Below, piece after piece: positions 24,898 to 33,073 of a stretch of 64,000 nt of DNA (position 1 is the stretch's first letter; each line of letters opens with the position of its first letter). The DNA is from Mesorhizobium comanense. GTDB taxonomy: Bacteria > Pseudomonadota > Alphaproteobacteria > Rhizobiales > Rhizobiaceae. A model generated the notes under the pieces. That model saw only the letters and a program-made list of their open reading frames with translations, did no database searches and was not told the DNA's origin. A program made the translations under genes and the position numbers. The stretch covers positions 1 through 64,000 of the forward strand of contig NZ_SCNN01000002.1 of assembly GCF_005503535.1 (NCBI RefSeq). The letters are read 5' to 3'.

Positions 24898-26883
24898 CTA
24901 GCCGACCACGCGCAGGTTCGACAGTTCGTTGCCGATTTCCTTGAAATCGTTCGACAGGCTGGCGCCGGTCGCATTCCAGAACAGTTTCGCCGGCTTGCTC
25001 GGATCGGTCGAGTCCTTGCGGAAGCGTGAGTCCGACGAGCAGGACTTCAGCGCGTCGATCGCCAGCTTGTCCGCGTCCTTGGTCGTCGACAGGTCGAGCG
25101 CCACCGTCATCACCATGATGTTGGCGGCCTTGGCGTTGTTGCAAAGCGTTGCCATCTGCTCGTTGAGCGCATTGGTGTAATTCGCGTTCGAATAGTCGAA
25201 CTGACCGATGGCGCTCGATGTGCCCATGAACATGCGGCCGACCGAGGTGCGGTTGTAGCCGGGATTGAGATAGCCGTAGGACGCGTAGGTGGATTTCGAA
25301 TCCGCGGGGTCGGAATAGCTCAGCGAGGAGGGCGTATAGTAGGTGTTAGCGCCGTCTGTCAGGACGATCACCACCTTGTCGTTGCCTCTCTCGGTTTCCG
25401 AACGTCCCTGCGTGAACGGTTCACCGCTCGATACAACCTTCCAGCCCCAGGCCATGCCCTCGGGGACGTTGGTGCCTCCGCTCGGCTGCATCAGGTCGAT
25501 CGCGGCCTTGATCGAGGTGAGGCCGTCGGCGACGCTGACATCGGTCAGCGGCGTGATCGGGTTGGTGGTGCAGCTGTAGTTCGGCCCGTTGCCGGCCGGT
25601 AGCGCCGGCGCATCGATCGGCCGCGGCTGGAAATACTTGGCCATGTTGCGCAGCCTCGACTGGCCGCTACTGCTCGACGGGTTGTCGTTCCACCAACTGT
25701 TCACGGCGCCGTAGGTTGCGGGGGATGCCTCCTTGGGATCCTGCGTCACCTTCCAGTGGTTTCCGGGTTCGTCCGGAGCGAACATGGGCACGAACATCGT
25801 TGCCGGATCGCCTACGCCGATGCCGGTGTTGGCGGAGCCGCCGGACGGCGGAGCGTCGTTGACGTTGTAGGGGTAGGGCCTTGCCTCGACACATCCCTGC
25901 CAACTGGCGAAGGGACCATAGGTATCGGCGTAGTCATATGCGTCATAGCTGCGCTTGCAGGTATTGTTCGAATTGTATTCGGCACAGACAACCCGCTTGC
26001 TGTTGGCGACACGCTCGTGATTGGTGACCACCTTCATATCGCGGTAGAGCGAAAACCGGGTCAGCATCTGGCCTTCCTCGCTGCCCCAGCCGGTGCCGCG
26101 CTTGTACCAGATGCCATTGGTCTGCTGGGCGTATTTGTCGGCGGCGTTGAGCGTCGACCAGTCGAAATTCTCGTTCGACACTGGCGACAGACCCTCAGTG
26201 TCCATCCAGGACGCGTTGCCGTTGGCAGGTCCGACATTGACCGAAGCGGCGAAGGGCACGAGGCCGAACTGCACCGGCTTGTCGATCTGCTTGATCATTG
26301 CAGCCTGCTGAGCGAGCGTGTCGACCAGCTGTTTTGCGGCGGTCTTGAGCAGGTCGATGCGTTGCTGCCGCGAGCCCGTTCCGGCCGTGGTCATCGATCC
26401 GGAATTGTCGAGCACCAGGGCGACTTCCAGCGTGTTCTTCAGCCGCACCTGCGAGATGACGTTGAAGCTGAGCCTCTTGTTCGCATCGTCCGCCGATTTG
26501 CCGACAAGCTGAGCGAAGGCGGGGTAGAAATAGGGTTTGTAGTTGAGCTGGGCGGTCATCGTCAGCACGCCGCCGCCTGTGGCGCTGCTGGGCAAGGTGA
26601 CGTTGAGCGTCGTGCTGGCCGGGTCGATGTCGTTCAGGTTGGCCTTGAAGAAGTCGAGGGCATAGGCTTTCAACTGATCGTCGGTCGCGCCTTCCGTCAG
26701 TCGGCGCGCCGTGGCGAAATTGGCGGCGTCGAGCGCGTTCGAAACCATCTGTTTTTCACGGTTCATTTCCGTGAAGTCGACAGCGATCGCGACGCCGCCC
26801 ATCAGCGGCACCATCGCCACGACCGTCATAAGAGCATAGTTGCCGCGCCTGTCGCGGCCGAACTGACGCCAGATTTCACGCAT
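24898..26883 (-). CDS. TadG-like pilus-assembly protein with von Willebrand A domain (copy 2)
   Basis: 661 residues from ATG 26883; the frame is open further upstream. The N-terminal DRRGNYALMTVVAMVPLMGGVAIAVD is the TadE/TadG-type membrane segment (Flp pilus assembly). A VWA domain follows: ALVLDNSGSM carries the DxSxS metal-ion-dependent adhesion motif near residue 180, and VIVLTDGANTYY comes near residue 495. About 300 residues of variable, Cys-containing sequence are inserted between these. It is probably anchored in the inner membrane and exposed outside. The neighbour at 27086-29029 is a clear paralogue. No other tad/cpa genes are in the window. Confidence 0.85.
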   Translation of the reverse strand: MREIWRQFGRDRRGNYALMTVVAMVPLMGGVAIAVDFTEMNREKQMVSNALDAANFATARRLTEGATDDQLKAYALDFFKANLNDIDPASTTLNVTLPSSATGGGVLTMTAQLNYKPYFYPAFAQLVGKSADDANKRLSFNVISQVRLKNTLEVALVLDNSGSMTTAGTGSRQQRIDLLKTAAKQLVDTLAQQAAMIKQIDKPVQFGLVPFAASVNVGPANGNASWMDTEGLSPVSNENFDWSTLNAADKYAQQTNGIWYKRGTGWGSEEGQMLTRFSLYRDMKVVTNHERVANSKRVVCAEYNSNNTCKRSYDAYDYADTYGPFASWQGCVEARPYPYNVNDAPPSGGSANTGIGVGDPATMFVPMFAPDEPGNHWKVTQDPKEASPATYGAVNSWWNDNPSSSSGQSRLRNMAKYFQPRPIDAPALPAGNGPNYSCTTNPITPLTDVSVADGLTSIKAAIDLMQPSGGTNVPEGMAWGWKVVSSGEPFTQGRSETERGNDKVVIVLTDGANTYYTPSSLSYSDPADSKSTYASYGYLNPGYNRTSVGRMFMGTSSAIGQFDYSNANYTNALNEQMATLCNNAKAANIMVMTVALDLSTTKDADKLAIDALKSCSSDSRFRKDSTDPSKPAKLFWNATGASLSNDFKEIGNELSNLRVVG

Positions 26884-27040
26884 CTCTTGCAGCGGCCCCC
26901 GCCGGCGGATTCTCAATCGCCGCACCTTTCCACAAAACGCTGAAGGACGGGTTTGGGAAACCGCTCTATTGCCTGGTTGATGTTTCACCAACCGCTAACC
27001 AATCCAAGGGGTTGCGGCAGCCCAACGCCGTTCAAAGCAA

Positions 27041-27064
27041 AACGCCCCGCCGATGCGGGGCGTT
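27041..27064 (-). terminator. Rho-independent terminator after TadG-like copy 1
   Basis: A perfect 10-bp stem AACGCCCCGC/GCGGGGCGTT with a 4-nt loop. On the minus strand the stem is followed by TTTGCTTT. It lies 22 bp beyond the stop of the 27086-29029 gene, so copy 2 must have its own promoter in the rest of this 200-bp gap. Confidence 0.85.
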
Positions 27065-27085
27065 CATGCAGGCGGGGGCGTTCGA

Positions 27086-29029
27086 TCAGCTGACGATGCG
27101 CAGGTTGGAAAGCTCGTTGCCAATCGCCTTGAAATCGTCGGAGAGCGAGGCTCCGGTCGAATTCCAGAACAGTTTCATCGGCTTGCTGGGATCTGTTGGA
27201 TCCTTGCTGAAGCGAGAGTCCGACGAGCAGGCTTTCAGCGCATCCATCTGCGCCTTCTCGGCCGTATTCTTCGAGTCGAGGTCGAGCGCAATGGTCATGA
27301 CGATGACGCCGGCCGTCTTCGCGTTGCTGCAAAGCGTCGCGAAGTGCTCGTTCATGGCCTTGGTGTAGTTGGAATTCGAATAGTCGGTCTTGCTGATGCT
27401 GCTGCTGGTGCCGAGGAACATGCGGCCGTAGCTGTAGCCATTGCTGTACGGCTTTACATAGCCGAGAGCGGAATAGATGGCCTTCGCGCCGGCCAGATCA
27501 TTGCCACCGGAAGCCCAGTTGGTCCCGGAATAGGTCTGTGCCGTGACCGAGGTTGGCGTGTAGTATGTGTTCGCGCCGTCGGTCAGCACGATCAGGACCT
27601 TGTCGTTGCCCTTCTCGGATTCCGGACGACCGTCGGTGAAGGGCGCCCCGCTCGACAGGGTTCTCCAACCCCAAGCCATGCCTTCGGGCACATTGGTGGC
27701 GCCGCTGGCGTTCATGGCGTCGATGGCTGTCTTCACGGAACTCGCTCCCGCCGTCGTGGAGACGTCGGTGAGCGGTGTTATCGCGGTTGTGCTGCAGCTC
27801 GTATTAGGGCCTGCATTCATGCCGTAGGCCGGCGTCACCGTGGTGCCGACGTTGAAGTATTTGGGCATGTAGCGCTGACGCTCGGCATCCGTGCCAGAGG
27901 AACTGTCGGTGTCCCAGTTGTTGTTGGCAGGCCTTGAGGAACTGTCGGTGTTGTCAGTCTCGTCAGGGGCAAACATCGGGACGAAAAGGGTCTCCGGAGT
28001 ACCCGTAGAGGCCGCTGTGTCCTGGATGTTGTAGGGGTAGGGGCGGGACTCGACACATCCTCCCCAGGCGGCAACGCTGCCATAGGTGTAGTTGTAGCCG
28101 TCCTGCCAGGTCCTGCACGATCCGTTGGAGTAGGTCGCCGTGCATTTGAACTGGGCGACGTAGGTTGCCGAAACCACCCGCTGCATCTGGTTGTAGAGGG
28201 AAAAGCGCGTCAGCGGCTTGTCCTTCTGGCTGACATCCCAACCGCTGCCCTTGGCATACCAGACGCCATTGATCTTCTGTGCGTATTTGGTCGAAGAATA
28301 GGACGAACTCATCGTCGTCCAGTCGAAGTTCTCGTGATGGATCGGCGAAATGCCCGTCGTATCCATCCACGCCGCCGATGCATTGCCTGAGCCGACATTA
28401 ACCGAGGCGGCAAATGGAACGAGACTGAACTGGACCGGGTTGGCGATCTGCCGCATCTGCTGGGCTTCGCCGGCCAGCTGGTCGACAAGCTGCTTGGCGG
28501 CGCTCTTGAGCAGGTCGAACCGAACCTTGTTCGAACCTTTGCCGGTTTCCGTCATCGATCCGGAATTGTCGAGTACCAGCGCCACCTCCAGCGTGTTCTT
28601 CAGGCGGACCTCCGAGCAGGTGTTGAACGCTATGTCGGTTGTGTCGGGGCTGCCTCCCAACAGGATCCTCGCGGCGGGCTGGAAGTAGGGTTTGTATGTC
28701 AGGGTGCCGCAGAGCTTCAGCGTTCCTCCGCCCGTATTGTTGTTGGGCAGCGTTACCGTCAGCGTGGTGTTGGCCGGGTCGACATGCGCGAGGTTGGCTT
28801 CAAAGAAATTCTTCGCATAGGCTTTGGCGGCCGTGTCGGTGGCGCCGGCGACGATCTGCTGGGCCGTGGCAATGCCGGCGGCGTCCAGCGCATTCAGGGC
28901 GTTCTGCCGCTGGCGCACCATTTCCGTATAGTCGATGCCGATCGCCAGGCCGCCCATCAGCGGCACCATGGCAAGAACCATCATCAGCGCGTAGTTGCCA
29001 CGCCTGTCGTTTCCGAATTTCCGGATCAT
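27086..29029 (-). CDS. TadG-like pilus-assembly protein with von Willebrand A domain (copy 1)
   Basis: 647 residues from ATG 29029, with GGGGGTGG about 9 nt upstream; a TTG at 29056 is less likely. The layout is the same as copy 2: NDRRGNYALMMVLAMVPLMGGLAIGIDYTEM membrane segment, ALVLDNSGSM metal site, LIVLTDGANTYYTP, and a shared C-terminus ending in EIGNELSNLRV-like residues. The two are diverged paralogues with differing central regions. A terminator separates them. The likely role is in adhesion or Flp-pilus function, based only on family membership. Confidence 0.85.
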   Translation of the reverse strand: MIRKFGNDRRGNYALMMVLAMVPLMGGLAIGIDYTEMVRQRQNALNALDAAGIATAQQIVAGATDTAAKAYAKNFFEANLAHVDPANTTLTVTLPNNNTGGGTLKLCGTLTYKPYFQPAARILLGGSPDTTDIAFNTCSEVRLKNTLEVALVLDNSGSMTETGKGSNKVRFDLLKSAAKQLVDQLAGEAQQMRQIANPVQFSLVPFAASVNVGSGNASAAWMDTTGISPIHHENFDWTTMSSSYSSTKYAQKINGVWYAKGSGWDVSQKDKPLTRFSLYNQMQRVVSATYVAQFKCTATYSNGSCRTWQDGYNYTYGSVAAWGGCVESRPYPYNIQDTAASTGTPETLFVPMFAPDETDNTDSSSRPANNNWDTDSSSGTDAERQRYMPKYFNVGTTVTPAYGMNAGPNTSCSTTAITPLTDVSTTAGASSVKTAIDAMNASGATNVPEGMAWGWRTLSSGAPFTDGRPESEKGNDKVLIVLTDGANTYYTPTSVTAQTYSGTNWASGGNDLAGAKAIYSALGYVKPYSNGYSYGRMFLGTSSSISKTDYSNSNYTKAMNEHFATLCSNAKTAGVIVMTIALDLDSKNTAEKAQMDALKACSSDSRFSKDPTDPSKPMKLFWNSTGASLSDDFKAIGNELSNLRIVS

Positions 29030-29179
29030 TGCCGCGAACCACCCCCGAAAAATCAATTATCGGTGAGGACCGTGTCATAAATCGTTAAATTTCAGGTTTC
29101 CGGAATATATCCAAGGCCGGGGTGCCTTTTCAAAGCTCGTTAACCAAATGCCCGGCCAGCCCCGGCTTCCGCCTCCGAA

Positions 29180-29264
29180 ACCGGAGGCCTTGGTGACGGC
29201 CTCCGGTCGGCAAGCGGCAAAAGCTGGTGACAGCTTGGGCCGGTTCGGTTAATTCGAACCGGCC
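29180..29264 (+). other. Row of three perfect hairpins upstream of the HAD gene
   Basis: ACCGGAGGCC/GGCCTCCGGT (29180-29207, loop TTGGTGAC), AAGCT/AGCTT (29221-29236, loop GGTGAC) and GGCCGGTTCG/CGAACCGGCC (29238-29264, loop GTTAATT). The first two loops share GGTGAC. The row ends 52 bp before the HAD start codon. It could be a leader RNA, a small RNA or a repeat cluster; no T-rich terminator follows. The rest of the 29030-29316 gap presumably holds divergent promoters. Confidence 0.5.
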
Positions 29265-29316
29265 GCGACGGAGCGCCGGCCGCGGCACTTGCAATGATCA
29301 TATCGAAGGAAACGGC

Positions 29317-30177
29317 ATGGCGGATTCGCCTGAAATCGTCGGCTCGCTTGAAGACGTGTCGAAAACCTACTCGGCAATCCTGTGCGACGTCTGGGGCGTG
29401 GTCCACAATGGCGAATGGCATTTTCCGGCGGCGGCTGCCGCGCTGGCGGCGGCAAGGACGGCCGGTATTCCGGTTGTTCTCATCACCAACTCGCCTCGCC
29501 GCAGTGCCGATGTCGTGACCCAGATGAGCGTGATCGGCGTTCCGCCGTCGGCCTATGACCGGGTAGTGACCTCCGGCGACGTGACCCGCGATCTCATCGC
29601 GGAAGGCCCACGCAAGATCTTCCACATCGGCGCCGACCGCGATCTGACCCTCTATGACGGGCTCGATGTCGAACTCGTCGAAGAATTCGAAGCCGCCGGC
29701 GTCGTCTGCACCGGCTTGTTTGATGACGAGGCTGAAAAGCCCGAGGATTACACCGAATTGCTGCGCCGATTGAGAGCCAGGAACCTGCCGTTCATCTGCG
29801 CCAATCCCGATATCATGGTGGAGCGCGGCGAACGCATCATCTGGTGCGCCGGCGCCCTGGCGCGTGACTATGCCCAGCTCGGCGGCCGCACCCTGATCGC
29901 CGGAAAGCCCTATGCGCCGATCTACGATCTGGCGATGAAGGAACTGGCCGCGATACTCGGCCGGCCGGTCGAGCGTTCGCGGGTGCTGGCCATCGGCGAC
30001 GGTGTTATGACCGATGTCAAGGGAGCCGCCGACAATGGTTTCGACGTCCTCTACGTCTCCGGCGGCATTCATGCCCGCGACTATGGCGATGCATCCCGGC
30101 CCGACCCCGCGAAGCTCCAGCTCTTCCTGGAACGGCACGGCTACCGGCCGGTCGCCGTCATAGCCAGACTGCAGTAG
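29317..30177 (+). CDS. HAD-superfamily phosphatase, subclass IIA (NagD-like, TIGR01459 type)
   Basis: 286 residues from ATG 29317, with GAAGGA 6 nt upstream. HAD motifs: AILCDVWGVVHNG (motif I, nucleophile Asp in DVWG), VVLITNSPRRS (motif II), and GKPYAPIYDLAMKE with VLAIGDGVMTDVKGAADNGFDVLYVSGG (motifs III/IV). It is a cytoplasmic phosphatase acting on a small phosphorylated metabolite. It is followed directly by ribF with no gap, and this gene pair is common in rhizobia. A link to flavin phosphate metabolism is possible but unproven. Confidence 0.92.
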   Translation: MADSPEIVGSLEDVSKTYSAILCDVWGVVHNGEWHFPAAAAALAAARTAGIPVVLITNSPRRSADVVTQMSVIGVPPSAYDRVVTSGDVTRDLIAEGPRKIFHIGADRDLTLYDGLDVELVEEFEAAGVVCTGLFDDEAEKPEDYTELLRRLRARNLPFICANPDIMVERGERIIWCAGALARDYAQLGGRTLIAGKPYAPIYDLAMKELAAILGRPVERSRVLAIGDGVMTDVKGAADNGFDVLYVSGGIHARDYGDASRPDPAKLQLFLERHGYRPVAVIARLQ

Positions 30178-30183
30178 GTGGCG

Positions 30184-31164
30184 ATGGCAGGCTTCCATCA
30201 TCTCTCGGCCAGCACCCCGCTGCCTGCCGATCTGCGCGGCGGCGTGGTCGCGATCGGCAATTTCGACGGCGTCCATCGTGGCCACCAGGCGGTACTCGAA
30301 CGGGCATTGGCAGAGTCTGTGCGGCGAGCCGTGCCCGCCTTGGTGTTGACCTTCGAACCGCACCCGCGAAAGGTCTTCAGGCCTGACTTGCCGCTGTTCG
30401 TGCTGACGCCGCCGCCGATGAAGGCAAGGCTGCTGTCGCTGCTGGGTTTCGCCGCACTCGTCGAGCAGCCCTTCACGCGCGATTTCGCCTCGCTGTCGGC
30501 GGAAGCTTTCGTCACCGAGGTTCTGGAGCGGACGCTCGGCATCACCCATGCCGTGACGGGTTTCGATTTCCATTTCGGCAAGGACCGTCAGGGCGGGCCT
30601 GCCTATCTGATGGCGGCCGGCGACCGCCATGGTTTCGGTGTCACGCTTGTCGACGCTTTTCGCGACGAGGGCGCCGAGGTGATTTCATCGAGCCGGATCC
30701 GGACTTTGCTCTGCGACGGGGCGGTGGCCGAGGCCGCTGGTCTGCTGGGCTACCGGTTCACGGTGCAAAGCGAGGTCGTGGGTGGCCAGCAGCTTGGGCG
30801 AACGCTGGGCTTTCCGACCGCGAATATGAGGCTTTCCGCGGAAGCCGGGCTCAAGGAAGGAATTTATGCCGTTCGTTTCCGGCGCGCCGACGGCACCTTG
30901 CACGACGGCGTCGCCAGTTTCGGCCGCCGCCCGACGGTCGACGACAATGGCGCGCCGCTCCTGGAAACCTTCGTCTTCGATTTTTCCGGCGATCTCTATG
31001 GCCAGATCTGCCAGGTGTCGTTCTTCGGCTTCCTGCGCAGCGAGATCAAATTCGACGGGCTCGATGCGCTGATCGTACAGATGAAGCGCGACGAGGAGGA
31101 AGCCCGCGCGTTGCTTGCCGGCGTCAAGCCGCTTTCGCAACTCGACGCGGCCATCGCGTTCTGA
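30184..31164 (+). CDS. ribF: Bifunctional riboflavin kinase / FAD synthetase
   Basis: 326 residues from ATG 30184; a GTG at 30178, immediately after the previous stop, is possible. The N-terminal FAD synthetase domain has AIGNFDGVHRGHQ (nucleotidyltransferase HxGH motif) and SSSRIRTLL. The C-terminal riboflavin kinase domain has GRTLGFPTANM and the Mg site. The enzyme makes FMN and then FAD from riboflavin and ATP in the cytoplasm. It is essential in most bacteria. Confidence 0.96.
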   Translation: MAGFHHLSASTPLPADLRGGVVAIGNFDGVHRGHQAVLERALAESVRRAVPALVLTFEPHPRKVFRPDLPLFVLTPPPMKARLLSLLGFAALVEQPFTRDFASLSAEAFVTEVLERTLGITHAVTGFDFHFGKDRQGGPAYLMAAGDRHGFGVTLVDAFRDEGAEVISSSRIRTLLCDGAVAEAAGLLGYRFTVQSEVVGGQQLGRTLGFPTANMRLSAEAGLKEGIYAVRFRRADGTLHDGVASFGRRPTVDDNGAPLLETFVFDFSGDLYGQICQVSFFGFLRSEIKFDGLDALIVQMKRDEEEARALLAGVKPLSQLDAAIAF

Positions 31165-31180
31165 ACCTTGTTTTTGCGCG

Positions 31181-31201
31181 GTGGCGGGCGTGAGCCGCCA
31201 C
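31181..31201. terminator. Stem-loop between convergent ribF and hdeD-like genes
   Basis: GTGGCGG/CCGCCAC with a 7-nt loop. It is well placed to separate the two converging transcripts, but no T tract follows on either strand. Confidence 0.35.
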
Positions 31202-31221
31202 ACGCATTTCCTGGAATTGGT

Positions 31222-31776
31222 TTAGTTTTTCAGCGCAAGACCGACCGCGATGAAGGTCCAGCCCTGAAAGGTGAGGTCGACCGCCAGGAACAGTCCGAGC
31301 ACCCACAGGCTGTTGACCGGCCAGCCCATGGCGATGACCAGGCCCGCGATGACGCTGATGACGCCCGCGGCGACGATCCAGCCCCAGCCGCGCTCCGGAC
31401 GATGGCTGTAGCCGACCCACGCCCGCAGCGCGCCGGATGCGACGAGTGCAACCGCCAGCAGGAACGTCAGCACCGCCGAGGCCAGCAGGGGATTGTCGAA
31501 AGCGAAAAACCCGGCGACCGCATAAAGCAGTCCGCTGAGCAGCCAGTAGAAGAAGCGGCCCCACGTCTTGACGCCGAAAGCATGTATGATCTCGATGATG
31601 CCGGCCACCAGCATCAGCCATCCCACGACATAGACGGAGGCGACCGTGGCGATGAACAGATTGCCGAAGGCGATGCCGCCGAGGATCAGCAACAGCACGC
31701 CGAGGCCGACAAACCATCCCCACTTGTCTTTCGTTTGGCCGATCGCGTTCTTCAGTGTATCGCCGTGCAGGGTCAT
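31222..31776 (-). CDS. HdeD family (DUF308) membrane protein
   Basis: 184 residues with six hydrophobic helices in three repeats, as in HdeD: LGVLLLILGGIAFGNLFIATVASVYVVGWLMLVAGIIEIIHAF, then AVAGFFAFDNPLLASAVLTFLLAVALVASGALR, and the third pair after WGWIVAAGVIS. E. coli HdeD contributes to acid resistance at high cell density; the rhizobial role is unknown. It lies in the inner membrane. Confidence 0.92.
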   Translation of the reverse strand: MTLHGDTLKNAIGQTKDKWGWFVGLGVLLLILGGIAFGNLFIATVASVYVVGWLMLVAGIIEIIHAFGVKTWGRFFYWLLSGLLYAVAGFFAFDNPLLASAVLTFLLAVALVASGALRAWVGYSHRPERGWGWIVAAGVISVIAGLVIAMGWPVNSLWVLGLFLAVDLTFQGWTFIAVGLALKN

Positions 31777-31964
31777 GTCACACCTCCATCGAGAACCGCC
31801 GCGATGCTATGACGTTAGCCCTGGTGCCGATCCGCGTCCAGCCGACGGGGGGCCAGATTGTCCAAGCGAGGCGAGCCCGGATATCTCGCCCTTAAATCAA
31901 ATTTTACCAAAGCCTCGTCAAAGCTGTCAGCGCGGGGCAGTGTTATCGTGTTAGTGGAGTGGCC

Positions 31965-32771
31965 ATGAGTCCGGTCTGGAAGATTTCTGTAGCCTTGGTC
32001 ATTTCCACGCTGGCGGCGCCAGGCATTGCCAGGGCCGGCGATGGCGCCTTCGGCTGGCTTTCCGGCGACTGGTATCTGACGGTCGGCGCCACCGGCCTCG
32101 TGGCCCCCAATTTCGAGGGCGGCAAGAAGTACATGCTGAGCGCTCAGCCCATCATCTCGCTGGGTAAGGCGGGGCCGGAGGCACGCTTCACGTCCCGCAA
32201 TGACAATATCTCGCTTGCGCTGATCGACGATGGCGGGGTTCGCGCCGGCTTGACCGGCAAGTTCCTCTTTTCGCGCAGCAGCGACGACGAACTGAAAGGC
32301 CTCGACCCGGTTCGCTGGGGCGGCGAGATTGGCGGTTTCTTCGAGTTCTATCCGACCGACTGGATGCGCGCCCGCGCCGAATTGCGGCATGGCATCCGTG
32401 CCCATAACGGTTTTGTCGCCGACATTGCCGCCGATGCTTTTTATGATGTGACGCCGACCGTCAGGATTTCCGGCGGCCCGCGCGTGTCGTTTGCGTCGGC
32501 CAATTATTTCGATGCCTACTACGGCGTCAACGCGCAGGAAGCGGTGGCCTCGGGCCTGAGCCAGTACAGCCCCGGCGGCGGCTTGAAATCCATCGGCCTC
32601 GGCGGCGCCGTAACCTGGAAAGTGACGGATCCGATGACCGCCAGTCTTTTCGGCGAATATTCGCGGCTCGAAGGTCCGGCCGCCGATTCCAGCCTGGTCA
32701 GGGAGCGCGGCGACCGCAACCAGTTCATGGTCGGTGTGTCGACCACCTACCGTTTCGACTTCAAGATGTAG
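31965..32771 (+). CDS. MipA/OmpV family outer-membrane protein
   Basis: 268 residues from ATG 31965, with GGAG 6 nt upstream. The signal peptide ends in PGIARA-G. The mature part is an all-beta MipA/OmpV barrel: LTVGATGLVAPNFEGGKKY, SLGKAGPEARFTSRNDN and a final VSTTYRFDFKM strand. MipA in E. coli scaffolds murein enzymes, whereas OmpV-like proteins are adhesins or porins. The function here is unassigned. Confidence 0.9.
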   Translation: MSPVWKISVALVISTLAAPGIARAGDGAFGWLSGDWYLTVGATGLVAPNFEGGKKYMLSAQPIISLGKAGPEARFTSRNDNISLALIDDGGVRAGLTGKFLFSRSSDDELKGLDPVRWGGEIGGFFEFYPTDWMRARAELRHGIRAHNGFVADIAADAFYDVTPTVRISGGPRVSFASANYFDAYYGVNAQEAVASGLSQYSPGGGLKSIGLGGAVTWKVTDPMTASLFGEYSRLEGPAADSSLVRERGDRNQFMVGVSTTYRFDFKM

Positions 32772-33073
32772 CCATCCCAAAGCACGGCAGGCCTCAATTC
32801 CGCGCTTTATTCCTGCGGCGGCATCGGCTAAAAGCCCGGGGATGACGCACTTTTCCGGCGCATTCGCGGTCGCGATACGAATTACCAGCCCGGTGTTCCT
32901 GGCAGCCTGAAGGCTGCCGGAGCCGCCGGGAATTTTGCGCGCGGCCTCTCGCGCTTTTCCAGATCATCAAGGCATGTCGCCCGGAAGCGGCCCGGTTTTT
33001 GGGAAAACGGCATGCGTATGAAGTAGAATTTCACGCCGCAAGCCACGTGGCCCGGCATGCACATGGCAGACCA
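32772..33073 (+). other. Gene-free leader region of ileS with one perfect hairpin
   Basis: 302 bp with no supported gene. GGCAGCC-TGAA-GGCTGCC at 32901-32918 forms a perfect 7-bp stem with a tetraloop. No T-box, leader peptide or classical terminator was found. The ileS promoter is presumably here. Confidence 0.4.

Noticed and set aside
29140..30630. A 496-codon minus-strand frame
   Set aside because: It is antisense to the HAD gene and ribF and has no recognised motif.
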